The notes under the pieces are model-generated. The model saw nothing but the letters and a program-made list of their open reading frames with translations, was not told the DNA's origin and searched no databases. A stretch of DNA of 32,948 nt from Nephromyces sp. MM_2019 (taxonomy: Eukaryota > Apicomplexa > Aconoidasida > Nephromycida): positions 1 through 32,948 of the forward strand of contig JADHZB010001626.1 of NCBI GenBank assembly GCA_015657535.1, read 5' to 3'. Positions 1-12,244 of the stretch are shown here, piece after piece. Each line of letters begins with the position of its first letter. Positions within the stretch are counted from its first letter, which is position 1. A program made the position numbers and the translations under genes.

Positions 1-27
1 GTGTGTGTGTGTGTGTGTGTGTGTGTG
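1..27. repeat. (TG)n microsatellite
   Basis: An uninterrupted run of alternating G and T opens the window. If the gene ending at 1242 extends to the left, this run lies in one of its introns, since an acceptor follows at 118-119. Confidence 0.95.
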
Positions 28-119
28 GCGTTGCTTCTTAATGTATATGTGTGCGCATGTGACAACCCCACACACAGAGTATTGTAGCATCCTCTTTCGC
101 TGTCAATGTGTGCTCACAG

Positions 120-1242
120 GATTACGCTCGAAGACCAACGTCGTACAAGTCTTCCCTTTCTTTGCGACTTGAGACTTGTACTGCTAGGAAACGCTCGAGG
201 TGTGCATGTGAAGAGATTATGCGTGTGTGTGGAGAGAGATTGTGTGTGTGTGTGTGTATGTGTGTGTGTGTGTGTGTGTATTTGTTAGAGGGTGTTTCCT
301 TTTGGATGGGATGCATGTGAGTGTGGCGAGGGTATGCCTGTTGGGTGAGTTGTTGCACCATTCACCTCTTTGTCTTTAATCTGGAGAGGGAGAAAGTTCA
401 TACTTGTGTGTGTGTGCGTGGATGCAATATGTGTGCATGTGTATGTCGATACAGTGGATATCCATGTGTGTGTGTGCGTACTTGTGATTATCCGCGTGTG
501 TTGTGTGTTGGGCTTGTTATTAACTCTCTTATTTATGGCTTTATTCCGGGGAGTATGTGTGTATTAATTTTATGCCTTTTTGCTCTCAGATCTCCCACCC
601 CAGTAAGAGTTGTCTCTACAAGAGAGAGGCATAGGGGAGGTTCTCCCGCACACATGCCACATTCAAGTAATGGAGGCTCATCGAGAAGCCACGAACCGAG
701 AAAGAAGGAAGGCCCTTCGTTAGAGCATAGGCAGAAGATGGCTCAGCTGATGGAAAGGTATATGCTTTTAGCGTTTTAGTATGTTCACCGACATTTGTGT
801 GTGATTGTGTGTGTGTGGAAAGAGTGTGTGGAACATGTGTGTGTGTGTTTGTTTGTATGTGTGCAATATTTAGTATTTATAAGTAGCTGGTAGAGCAATT
901 TCTTCTCAACTCGAGTATTTGAAGGGGATGATATTCTTCTTTCCTTTGTTAAGCAACAGATAAGCTTGAGATTTGCTTGTTTTGCATACCCGGAAGGAGC
1001 TAGAAAATCTGCTTTTAACTACTCATCTTGAGGTGTATATCCAGCCTTTATAGCGAGTGTATGTACACTCATTATCTATGATGCGAAAGGAGGTGTATAT
1101 ACACCGATTTGAGTCGAATGCTGTAGTCTTCACATTTAATATTCGACTACCGTGTGTTGTTTGTAGATACTCCAAGAATCAATCTGGATCGAGGCTTCAT
1201 CATGTTGACGAGGAAGGACCAGACGTCATGAGGCTTGGCTAA
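120..1242 (+). CDS. 3' end of a Ser/Arg-rich protein of unknown function (partial, three exons)
   Basis: Three exons are proposed: 120-199, 590-757 and 1167-1242. Each is bounded by AG and GT (CTCACAG before 120, GTGTGC after 199, CTCTCAG before 590, GTATAT after 757, TTGTAG before 1167). Both introns interrupt an AGA arginine codon after its second base, so the frame is kept across both junctions and ends at TAA (1240-1242). About 107 residues are visible. The middle exon is rich in Ser, Arg, His and Pro (RERHRGGSPAHMPHSSNGGS), followed by HRQKMAQLMERYSKNQ, which could start a short helix, and the tail DEEGPDVMRLG. No domain was recognised. The tail looks like a disordered basic end of a larger protein, possibly phosphorylated. 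Both introns are strongly TG-rich on the sense strand. Earlier exons would lie outside the window. The matching phases support the model; the function is unknown. Confidence 0.5.
240..279. repeat. (TG)n microsatellite in intron
   Basis: Almost pure TG with one TATG interruption, inside the proposed intron 200-589. The Cys-Val-rich reading frames over it are repeat translations, not protein. Confidence 0.9.
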
Positions 1243-2899
1243 GGATAAAACTCTGTGTGTATGTTTGCGTGTGTGCATGCGAAACGGAGCACGCGAGTCG
1301 TTGGCCTCCCTGTAGATTATCTCTTTAAAGACAGAAAGGAGGAGGAATACTCACGGGTATTCTCTGTAGAGAAATGTAGATACTAAGCGAAAACTCGATA
1401 AAGTTGTGTGTGTGCATTAACTTTTGACTATTGTAATGTTTTGAAATTTCTGTTTGACCCGGTGAAACGTGTGTGTGTGTTTGTGCGGAAAGACTTCTGT
1501 TGAATTACACACGATCTGTGCTCTATAAGAAAAATATATATGGTAGTTTTGGAGCGATAGTAACTTTATTTGGCGTGCTCTTTTTCTGAATTTGCTGATG
1601 TATGGGAATGCTGCAGCTTCTTGATTGTGTGAGTGTGTGTGCGTATTTCTATGTGCTGAGGGGGGCTATGAGTGTGCTGCTGCCTCTTTTGTGGTTTGAT
1701 GTATACACTGCCCTGCTAAGTTGTGGTTTATATGTGTGTGTGTGTGTGTGTATGTTGTGAAATTAAGGTTTGCTTATTGGGTAGATCACTCAGTGTGTGT
1801 TTATGTGTGTCTTCAAGACAGTATGTGTGTTCGAGCCTACATTAATTAGTGTGTGTGTCTGTTTGAGTTCGCAGTAGTGTGTAGTGTATGTTGTGTACTA
1901 AATCCTATATTAATAAATATGTNTGTATGTATGTGTGAGTGAGTGTGTGTGTGTGTGTGTATGTGTATATCTTCGAGCTTACAAACTTAGTACATATATG
2001 CTCAAGCCTATGCTACTTACAGTGTATATGCACTGAAGCTAGCACTAGAAGTAGTGCTTGTACACTCATGAGAATGTGTGCGAGATGAACTTTTTTTGTG
2101 TGTTTTTTTCCTGTTTCTTGCAGGATATTCTCGTGTTTTTTTAATTTTTCTTTATATATTCGCTCCTCCTCTTCACTATGAAGAATGCACTTTGGGAGCT
2201 CGCCCGCTATTTTTTAAAGCTTGTTTTGCAGGTAATATAGCTGTTTTCCCGGAAGCTGGCTAATCATCTGTGGAAAGAATGCGCGTGCAAAGTGTGTGTA
2301 TCAGATGCCTAAGTGTGTTAATTTCTCCTTTGAGTTTTCCTTTGTTTATCTCCAAAGATTCTGGAGTAATTCCTTCTGTGTGTTTGCATGTAAAATTAGC
2401 TGTTTTCATGTAGGTATGTGTACTTTCTTGTGAGTTATTAACATAGTTTAGCGTAGTATGTGTGGTTTTAGTGTAGAGTATGTGATTATATGTCTGTTTA
2501 GATGCATTAAATGCGTTATTTCTCCTTATTTTGGGCTTGTGTGCGTGTGTATACTGTAAAGCTCAGTGTTTGTGTCTGTATGTGCATTTGCTTGTCTTGC
2601 GTATGTGTTTGTGACTGATGTCTTTATTGAATGCCCAACCTGAATTGTCCACCGTTATAAAGCAGGCATGATGCGTTTTCTTGTGTGAAAGTTCCTCCAT
2701 TCTTCTTTGATATTCTCTACCTTTATGTTTCTATTTTAATATTCCGTATGTATTTTAAGTGTATATACTTCCGCGTGTTGGCATGCCTGCATGTTCTGAA
2801 GATTTAAGTTCTTTATGATTCGCATACCCTGCCAAGGAGAATAAACCGTGGCTTAGGGCGAAGCAGTGGGAGAAACAAGAACCAGAAGGAGCAGCAGAA

Positions 2900-3160
2900 G
2901 TTGAAGAGGCAGAACAAGTAAACACACACAGCAAGTTACAGCACACGCAACAAGTTAAAAAACGCACAGCAGTCACAGCAAGCTGCGTCACCTACAACAA
3001 GCTACAAGGAGCTAGCACAAGCAGAACAAGCTACAGCAAGCTACAAGACACGCTACTACACACTAAAACAAGCTACTGCACACGCTGCTGCACATACTAC
3101 AACAAGCACAACAGGCTACGGCACACACAGCAAGCTAGAACACACACAGAAAGCACAATA
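2900..3160. repeat. Degenerate ACAAGCTAC-type repeat array
   Basis: Variants of CAAGCTAC, CAAGTTA, CACACGC and ACAACAAG recur about every 10-25 bases over some 260 bp. They are not in strict tandem. The stretch is A/C-rich on the plus strand, opposite to the TG skew on either side. Confidence 0.6.
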
Positions 3161-4078
3161 TAAAAGTGAAAAGTTAGCTTTGGTAGCAAAAACCTTGCAG
3201 CTAATTAGTACTATACTGAAGCTCTTATCTGGTGTTACTTTGAGTAAGTCTTATCATATATGCTGCTGGTAGGAGCTAAAGATACGACGCCTATAGATTT
3301 TCCTTCGCTGTTGGAACTTTCAAGTTTGTCCCTCTCGAGTGTGTGTGTATGTGTGTCAGTATTGAGGCAGATTTCTGAGCAAACCCATGCGCAATTGTAA
3401 GTCTGAATCATTGCTGGAAGAAAGATTGGCTTTGGCCTTAAAATATAGTGAGTGTGTGCACTGGGTGAAGGGGCAACCGTAAGATGAGATTGTATTTTTG
3501 TTATGTGTGCGTGACAGTGTGTGTGAGTGAATATGTGTGAGTGAGTGTGCAAGAGGGTGTTTGAGTGTATTTGTGTTGCTGAGGGAGTGTTTGCGTGTTG
3601 CTAAGTGACTGAGGGAATGAGTGTGCGCTAGTTAGTGTGCCTCAATGAGTGAGCGGTGCTGAGTGAGTTTGAGTGTGCAACAGTGAGAGTGTGTGCGACA
3701 ACCTGAGTGGGTGTTGGCAGTGCAAACGTGCAACAGTGAATGCAACTGTGCAACATCGTGTGCGGGCAGGCACTTTCTTTTGAGTGAGTATGCTTCAACG
3801 GATATGTGTGCTGTACTGCCTCTTTATAAGCTGTTGAGAAGCGGCACATACCAAAGGCTTGAGTGTTGGCTTGGAAGCAGGCCCTATAAATTCCTGTTTT
3901 GTTTGCTTAGCCCATGCCCGTTGATGAGTAGGAGGGAAGGGATGTTTTCACCGCACTTTGTGCTTCGCTGAACAACTTTGGTTGGTGTCTTCATCTATCA
4001 ATTCTTACTTAAGGAAGTGCGTAAGTGGCAGTGTGTGAGCGGGTAGTATGCTGGCTGATGAGTGAGCGGGTAGGATGC

Positions 4079-4166
4079 TGACGAATATGAGGGGTGATGA
4101 TACTGACGAATATGAGGGGTGATGATACTGACGAATATGAGGGGTGATGATACTGACGAATGTGAG
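4079..4166. repeat. 25-bp tandem repeat, about 3.5 copies
   Basis: Unit TGACGAATATGAGGGGTGAT followed by GATAC. Copies start at 4079, 4104 and 4129, with a partial copy at 4154 that differs by A to G in GAATGTGAG. Just upstream (4035-4080) a related GAGCGGGTA(G/T)GATGCTG motif occurs twice, so the area has been duplicated more than once. Confidence 0.95.
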
Positions 4167-4299
4167 AGTATTATTTTTTCATCCTGCTATAAGCCATACT
4201 TTTCTATTATCATTCTTATACAATAAGATCTAATCGTTTTGATTATTTAATAATATTCATTGTTTAAGGATAATGCGTGGATTAAGGCTTGGGAGGTTT

Positions 4300-4544
4300 C
4301 TAAGTACAAGGAAAAGTTATTTTAATGACTGATGGCAGAGGTGATCCAGGAGAAGGTGATGATTGAAGTGCTTTCACACTGGAATATACGCACTGATTCG
4401 ATGGATAATTTTTTTTTCCCCTATTATTTCATTACCAGATTCAAAGCATATTATGCAGGGTTTTTTTGCTTTTGGAATTTGCTTAGCTAATGAAAGCACC
4501 GCTTCTTCAATGTTTGAAGCAAAATATATCCCCAGTACAGACTC
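4300..4544 (-). CDS. Possible 3' exons of an unrecognised protein
   Basis: Two exon-like blocks on the minus strand. The first, 4544 down to 4436, has acceptor CACAG and donor TCTG|GTAATG and encodes 36 residues including GIYFASNIEEAVLSLAKQIP and KKPCIICFES. The second, 4370 down to 4300, has acceptor GAAAG, encodes 22 residues rich in Ser and Pro, and ends with TAG (4302-4300). The first leaves in phase 1 and the second enters with two bases, so the join is in frame. The frame also stays open upstream to 4697, so the first block may be longer or may contain the start. No family was recognised. The plus strand is also open at 4363-4623, so the strand is not certain. Evidence is limited to splice signals and phase. 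Confidence 0.3.
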
Positions 4545-5792
4545 CTGTGTGATTACTGGTATAGCTTGGAGTAATATATTAGAAATAGATGTATGTGTAC
4601 AATATGGAGGAGCTAGTATATGAATCGACAACAGGGACGAGTAAAACGAAAGAATTGAAGTCATTGCTTTGTTGGCAAAAAAATAATACAAAATCAAGTG
4701 AAATAAGGTTTAAGAGGAAATTCATTAAAAAGTTGTAATCTAAATGTCTAAAGAGCATGTAAAGCATAAGAAAGCCGAGCAATTCATTGCAGGGATTCAT
4801 GCAAAAGTTCAGTGCTAAAGCTGTTCACATACTTATTTTCGAGAACTCAGTAGTTGCTGTTTCGGTATTTTACTGCGCGGGAAAAAAATTATTTGTGAAG
4901 GCGTGTGAAGGTGTTTGTGTGAAGATATTCCTGTGAAGCTGAGTCTGAAAGGTAGATAGGTCACAAATTTAAGCTTCAATATTGAAGCTATTTTCGAGCT
5001 GTGGATACTTAAGCTTCTGCATGTCCGAGATGTGGTTTTTCATGCTGAAATTTTAGGATAGATGATGGTTCTATTCAATTAAAAAGCGTTTGAGAGCAGC
5101 AGCATATCTATTTTTTCTATGATGCATTGTCTAAATTTGGATTTGAACGTGTGCATCACGATGTAGTTCGGTGAACCATATTTTACTTTTTTCGACGAAT
5201 AAAACTCCTATTTCATAAGCGAAAGTCTGAGAGATTCAGTACTTGCTCATGTTGTATTGAGAGCATCATGAAAACTTCAATGTTTCATGCATTTACAAAT
5301 ATGTACAATGATATCCTTTAGAGACGAGGGGATTATTGCCTTGCTCCCAAAATCAAGATTACTTTGGATATTCTATACTTAGGAAATGAGTGGTTGTGCG
5401 CACATGTTTAAAGATTATGCCGATCTATATGCTTGGTAAAAAAAAAGGTACATCAAACACCTTTTCTTTACACCATTCCTATGTATCTCATCACGGACTT
5501 ATAGAGAAGCACAATGATAGGAAGGGCACTACTAGATTCTAGCGATTACACGATTATGCTTTCTACATACGATAGGGTGGGAACTATTGGATCCTAGCGA
5601 TTACATTATTATTCTTTCTGCGCACAACAGTAGGGTGGGCACTACTAGATTCTAGCGGTTACACGATTATGCTTTCTGGGTAATGGCGTTCACAGTTTTC
5701 ATATTATAAGAAATGCGACGCAAGCACTGCTTGTTGCGCATGTACGTAGGCTAGCAGAACAAAAGAGTAAATTAGACCGTTTACTGAGCCCC
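4545..5792. other. AT-rich region between the tentative gene and the alveolin stop
   Basis: No supportable exon was found apart from the open upstream extension of the 4300-4544 candidate. The stretch holds three 41-bp dispersed repeats (5524-5677) and presumably the 3' UTR of the alveolin gene just above 5700. Confidence 0.5.
5524..5677. repeat. Three direct copies of a 41-bp element
   Basis: Copies at 5524-5564, 5579-5619 and 5637-5677 share the order GGGCACTACTAGATT, TCTAGCGATTACA, CGATTATGCTTTCT. Copies 1 and 3 are almost identical; copy 2 is more diverged (GGGAACTATTGGATCC). The intervening spacers are 14 and 17 bp and also share GATAGGGTG or AGTAGGGTG just before the copy. The array lies about 115-270 bp downstream of the alveolin stop. 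Confidence 0.9.
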
Positions 5793-8700
5793 TTATGGAG
5801 CTGTGAGCATCACCGCATCACTGCATGGCGGACGAGGTGGCAATGTGTCTTTGGCTTTTCCTTCGATAGGAGAATCGAATTCATTACAATCCGCAAGATC
5901 TGCTCTGCTGCTTATAGAAGGGGCTAAAGTGCTATCCGCCAACGGCATAAGTTGGTTCTCTGCGGTTTCCGCAACGACCGTATATTCCATCGGAGGCATC
6001 TCTATCTCTCTCCTGTGAAGAACCGTTCGCATTTCGAACTGCCTCACTGGCACCCGCACCTGAACCTCTTTCTGAAGCCAAAACAAAGATGATCGCGCCT
6101 GTGCAGATGACTTCAAGATGCTTGATTACAGCATTTTCTTGATTCGCAGTCAACCCATTATATAGTCGAAAAAAATATTCTATTTGTTGAATTTAATATC
6201 TTAAATCAGCACTTCTAAATAGCCTACAGGGTCTAACGATACTAGCAGCAGCTAAAACTGTTTTTATTTTCATTCCATTTTCATCACGTTGCTTTCAACT
6301 GCTCAGGCTTGCATTTTTTTCCGCTGCCTACAGCCGAAATCAAGCGCCAATGCGGTGGCTATCAGCCTAATCATGCTAGCTAAAATAAGATTTAGAAAGA
6401 TCCAGCTCTAGGCTGCTATTAGCAATATTCTTGTAGCAATGAAAATGTGTACGTATATCTTTGGCAAGTTATTACACCCTAGTTGCGTTTGAAATTTTTT
6501 AGGCACTTACTTCTTCATAGTGAGGCTGTTCAATCTGGAATTGCTTCTTCTTATGTATGACTGTTGGTACATGCCTGCACGCATTTAAGTTGTAAATATT
6601 AGGCAGCTTCAAAGTGTAACACCGTCTTGCAGATATCCCTTCTAGGATACTCACAAAAGAGGCATCAGGATACAGAAAAATCTAGAAGCAACTAAAAAGA
6701 ACTGTAAAAATCACTGCAGCTTAGTTGACACGCGCAGAGCAGGCCGTCACTCTGGGATAATTTAGTGGCAACGCATATCCACTGAACTGGATTAACTTCC
6801 ACGATAAATATTCTAAACAGCCTAGGCTTAAAGAAAGGCAACCAAGGCGGAAAAAGCAGTACTTTCACCCTAAAGTTGCTTTGCTGAACAAAAAAAGGAT
6901 GCGTTCGGCCATGCTCGGGCTCCTCATTAATACCTATTCCGAGATTAAGGGCTTTTAAAAATCTCACGGAGCAATAAGTGTATCCTTTGTATTGCTGGTG
7001 CAATTATTAACCGCAAACTCTTCCATATAGTCAGTACCCTCACCTTTTACGCTACATGAAGAACAGTGTCCTACTGCATACACTACCAAGCATGCACATT
7101 AACCAGTTCCGCTTTTTTTAAGGTTAGCTACTGTGTGTAGGTACACCGTGGCTGAGTTTGGCAATTAATGAAGCAACTATGGATTCTTGCCATTGTAGCG
7201 CTTTATGCTGGACAAGTCCCGAGAATTATCTTGAGGAAGCTATTCGTCCTTCTTTTTTTAAGCCCTTGCTAGTGGTAACAAACCGCCTAATAATCAGTCA
7301 ACTATCTTGGGAAATAGCGGTGCTTGGCGTTTACCACTAAAATGGATTCACAGCAAGTGTATTGCAGAATGGCGCACAGAATTAAATTTGACACGCCTTG
7401 CTGTGCTTGCGATAAAGCCACTTTATGCGTTTTGCGACGCTGCTCATAAAATTGTAGTATGTTGCCCTAGGATTAATTATTGCTAAAAAAGTTTAGTAAA
7501 TAACGCGCCTGAGAGTAAAAGCTTACCTCTCTATATGTTTTGGCACCTCCTGGACGAAGTACTCCTTCCTTTCTTTGGTTCGGATAACGGGCCTTGAGAC
7601 ATAAAGTTAACATGCGCAAAAGTGTCAACTAAAAGGGTAAGTGTAATGGAAGATTAACTGCTAAATGGCGCTCAGCATATAATGAAATATCAAGCTAAAA
7701 ACGGTCGCATAAACTAATGCAAAGCATCTAGAACGATCTTCAAGGTGTAATTTGAAGCCTTAGGGTAGAAATGGTGGACTTAGAGCAAGGAAAGCACTGC
7801 TAAACGTCCCGTGAGTCGGCAAACAGTAACCAAAACTTTACTCTGGAACTTTTGGAATTGCAGTTTTCACTTTGTGATGTTTTATGGCACTTTCACTGAT
7901 ATCCTACCAAGCTAGTATCACGCCTTCGACGTAAAGTTGGCTACCTTAGCCAGGAACGTAAATGCTACCTTGGGGTCATTACAGGCCTCGGTATCTTGAC
8001 CACTCGTTTTGGGGGAGCCTCCTGTACTATTTTTATAACTTCTACTTTACGCTCCACATATTCCTCAACAAATTTGTTTACAACCTGAAAATAGCATGAG
8101 GGAATCCTTTGGTAGGATGAAAATTGGTACGTGCGCAGAAAACATGGTAAATGCAAATTTGGAGATACATCTTAATCTTATCAAGGATCCACGGGGCACT
8201 CAGATGATTTCGCAGAAGTCATTCGTATACTCAAAGTATGCGTGCTATTATTAAAAAAAAATCGATTAAGCTACCAGTAGGTTAATTTTTGCAGCCTATA
8301 CAAATTTTTTTGAATGGGTGCTAACGGTACCACAAACAACTGTAAGGCATAGGATAATATGGTAGGGTCAGCGGATAAAATATGAAAAATACCGATTGCA
8401 AGCGCAAATATGAAGGAATGCTGCATTACCAAAAAGCTGTGTGCGAAAACCTGATTTTAGCCATAAAAAATTGGATCAAATTACAAATCATCTAATATGT
8501 GGTTATACTGATTGAAAAGTGAAGGGGACATGTTGCAGAAACGGAGGAAAGCTGACCTAAGAACTGGTAATTTCTTCAAGCATACTAAAAAGCGGGAATA
8601 TCCCGTCTCTCGCGAATGGAACTGTCATGAAAAAATGTGGTACTGGCGGCACACTGACGTTTTCATTTTAAAAAAATAATGTATACATACTGCAGCTGGT

Positions 8701-11700
8701 ATACGGATATAAGGGTTTTTAGCTCCGGAAACACATGTGTTATATAAATACTCAGCCACAATACGAATATAAACCGATAAATGTAGCTAACATACTTCTA
8801 ATTTAAACTTGAAAAAATACCCATAAGTTTCTCGCGCATCACGACACAGCAAAACGCTCATCATGGAAATATGTGAGAATTGACAACGCAGTCACTTCTA
8901 GTACTGATCAAACGAAAGATATTCATGCACTTTTTGGCATTGATAACTCTTCATAGCTAGAAATAATGCTGCGCCTTCCTACTTCGTTGTATCTATATAC
9001 AAGTATTCGCTTTGGCTATCTTGAACAAATAGCAGGTTAATAATCTCTCTTTTTCAAAGTTGCATATATTGCTTTAAAATGCAGATAGCTTTATTGAAAA
9101 ATTCAATTCAACTTTAATATTTTTTTTCTTTGAACTGAATCTTTTTTTTTATATGAATACTCGTGGAACATTGTGAAAAAGTAGTATTAAAAGACGCTCA
9201 TTTTTGCTGCAGATTCTGCACCATTTATCAATTGGTTAGCAAGCATCACTGTAAACCCCCGTGCCGTTGCACTGAGTGTAGCTTTCCTGTTCAGTATATC
9301 CTAAACTCTAATATTACTGCTTGTCCCACCATAACCTTAGATATAGTCCACGTTGCACTCGCATAAGAACGATTACTACTTTTTTTTATGCTGCTTTCCC
9401 CGCACACCCGCAATGGCTGCCTATTAATTTCAATGGAAAAGGAGATACTAGATAAGCTTTTACTAGTTTCATTATTACCTTCTCACATTCCACTGGAACC
9501 TCAATTGTCCGCTTCTTATAAATTACTTTCTTTATAGGAATCAGAACTTGGTTAGTCACGTAATTCTTTTGTATTTTCTGTAAGGGATGGATCATCTCTA
9601 GTGGAACCTGAAAGAAGAGACTTACCAATTCGGTGATTTAACAAAATTTTTGCCCTTATAACATCAGTCTAGGTAACCTTCCTTACACAAGTTTTGCAAT
9701 AAAATTGGCCCCAGCTTTTATTCAACTATTTCGATATATTTTAAATTCGGGGTTCAGATACTATACAAATTTAGCCAGGGCTTGCATATTAGCGACGTAT
9801 TATTGCATACAGTAGTGGAAATTCTGAAACTGTTATGCCACATGATTGGCAGTAGCTACTTCATTAAAAAAGAAAAGAAAACCTAAAACATAAGAAGTTA
9901 ACTACTGGGCGATAGCAAGCCATTTGCATAAAAAAACAAATTTAATGCACGCCAGAAAGAGTGGTACATCCATGATGGGGCTAAAAATAAAGTATAAATT
10001 AGCTTAAAATACTAAAATGAGAGTGATAATTAGTTGTGGTCACAAATAAAATTGTTGCAGCTTAATAAAAAGGATGCCAAAAAACAAAACAATATTGTTC
10101 TAGCTAAACTGCTCTTTTCCCACAAAGAAGCATTTGAAAAAGGTTAAAGCCTTCTCAGTGTAAGTGGAAGTCACATGGCAATGTTTGAAATCAATCCAAA
10201 AAGTACCCTGAAAATTCTTTTTTAAGAAGTTGGTGTCGATTCTTCGCCAAACGACGGCTAGAAATGTAGTGATATTTACTCCAATGAAGTCCATAATATG
10301 CATTTTTTTTGCATAAAAAAATAGACATCAAATACATTAAACTATGCAACCTCCTGAGGTTTACCGGTTTATCAATGACCCTCTCAAGTTCTATGATTTT
10401 TTTTTGTATCATTCCCTCGGGCTGAACATGGTTTCTTGGAATGTCGTATATTTTTGGAATAGGAATATGTTTCACTTCCGGTGGGGTCTCAACCTCCACA
10501 ATTTTTTCCACTGTTTTTACTTTTTGCCGCACGAAAGGCACTACAACGTTTCGCTCCTCTTTTTCATATTTTGTGTCATACTGAAGAAAAGATTCAAAAT
10601 TCAAGGAAAAACTCTATAGAATTGCTTGAATGGTTAAACAGTTAAATATAAAGTAGAAACTATTAGAAGAGTTCCAGTTATTAGAAAGTTTAAAAACAGT
10701 TATTTTAGAGATTTTAAAATAGCAAGTTGAACGCAAATAAAAAATGACGAAAAAGTAGTATATTATGGCTTCTTCCTTTCGTTTCCTAGCCCTAGACTAT
10801 TTGTGCCGTTTCACGAAGTGTCGATGTCCCAGGAGCATCAGCTTAAAGAAGCTTTTACTATTGCTCCAATTATACGGTATAAAAGTATTCATATCTTCTT
10901 TTTGTTAGTGTCGTTTACTCAATTACTCTCTTTGCCTTTGTTCATTTATTATAAACAGAAAAATTACGGCACTAAGATTCTCCCTTTTTCTTGGTGCTAC
11001 AATTATTTTATTTTTTCTCTATCACATGTCCAACTTTGCTTTCCTTCTTTTTTCTACTTCTAACCATTACAAAAACTGCATGCGCTACATTTTATCAATT
11101 CTGCCTATTCCCTTTCCCATTTCTATCGCAATGAATAAAATATTAAGATAACTGCGAGAAAATATGGCGCAGCTTGCATTACCTTAACCTCCAGAATAGG
11201 GATCTGGCGTATCCTTTGAACCGTCTTGAACTTTGGGACATCCTGGTATTTAGTTACTTTCCTTACGCAAGGTACAACTTCGTGTACGTACTTTACGTGA
11301 TGTTTTGTGCATGGGATGTGCTTATTCTGTGAAAAGAAAGATGACATTATGCAAGCTAGTAATATTTTGTGTATTAGTACTGCTGTAAATCTGATTACTA
11401 TATTGGCTTACTCTACCGTTACCAATCCAATATCCATATCTTTCTCTTGGCTTACTATTATCTGCAGAATGTCTACCGCTAGGAATGGAACTTTAGTGGT
11501 TCAGAAGTTTCTCCGTTTTATTGTTCTTTATGGCTAGTGGATCTGGTCCTGTTGTATGAAAATATTTACCCCTCATGTATTATTCGTCAAATTTTATGGG
11601 GCTCGATGTTCTTTTTATACCTTCTAGCTACTCATAGCCTCCATAATAGATTACTTTAACACCTTATAAGGTGTGCAAAAGTTACGGAAAGAAGAAAGCT

Positions 11701-12244
11701 AAAAGAGTTAGGGCTTTACTCAGTAAAAAAAATTTTAAAAAGGCTATTTTAAATGATAGATTATACGCAAGCAATTTAATAGGTATTACTTAAAATGGGA
11801 ATGAAATTTCCGCTATTTGGCCAATTCTTATGAGGTCCAACAAATAAGCATGACTTTTTTGGGCAAAATTACAAATTCCTGGACATAACTGATGAAGTTT
11901 AAAAAAATTGATGAAGTTTAACATTTTATTAAAGTAAATATTGGCTGCCATTCTATCTACAAGCAAAAGGTATCATGACAGGCTTTTACTGCTCTACTTT
12001 AATAAGGTAATAATGTGTGTGCATGCCAACTATTCAAGGTAGCTGAGGTTAGACGTATCAACCGCTGCCGCCAGCTAGAATATTCGAATAGTGCATACCT
12101 CTATTTCCGGTAGTGAAGCATCACCGCGGGTTTGATTTTCACTAAATGATGAAGTAGGTTTTCCATAGTAACTAGAACTTTCGATAGGGTAGATCATTGG
12201 ACTGCGGATTATCCAATCATCATATCGTAGAGGTGTTGATGGCG
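5793..12244 (-). CDS. Alveolin (inner membrane complex protein), eight exons, 5' end not found
   Basis: Exons in transcript order: 12244-12099, 11326-11183, 10580-10365, 9607-9479, 8084-7969, 7592-7527, 6574-6511, 6071-5793. All have AG acceptors and GT donors and all joins are in frame, giving about 385 residues. The middle (roughly residues 50-310) is the charged Val/Pro/Ile/Glu/Lys repeat typical of alveolins, for example KVKTVEKIVEVETPPEVKHI, KRTIEVPVECEK, ERKVEVIKIVQEAPPKRVVK and KEVQVRVPVRQFEMR. The first visible exon is Ser/Tyr/Pro-rich; the last ends in an acidic/Ser tail and a stop at 5793-5795. Alveolins form the filament network under the pellicle membranes of apicomplexans, dinoflagellates and ciliates. 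The first visible exon begins with two bases of a split codon (acceptor TTTACAG), so a start exon lies above 12244; none could be chosen. Family assignment is firm; the particular paralogue is not. Confidence 0.88.

Larger units (their letters stand above)
1243..4299. other. Intergenic region, TG-rich on the plus strand
   Basis: No gene could be supported in these 3 kb. From 1250 to about 2620 and again from 3330 to 3770 the plus strand is rich in GTGTGT and GTGAGTG, with runs at about 1735-1751 and 1940-1960. Between 2870 and 3160 the skew reverses to CA-rich DNA. An undetermined base (n) is at 1923 inside a TG stretch. Short open frames at 2078-2263 and 3693-3971 have no family resemblance and no convincing splice partners. 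The region may include 3' UTR of the gene ending at 1242. Confidence 0.6.

Noticed and set aside
321..779. 152-codon plus-strand open frame with Cys-Val repeats
   Set aside because: Its first two thirds translate TG repeats. Only the part from 590 to 757 is kept, as an exon with splice borders.
10344..10619. 91-codon plus-strand frame
   Set aside because: It is antisense to the 72-codon alveolin exon, whose minus-strand reading has clear family motifs and splice sites.
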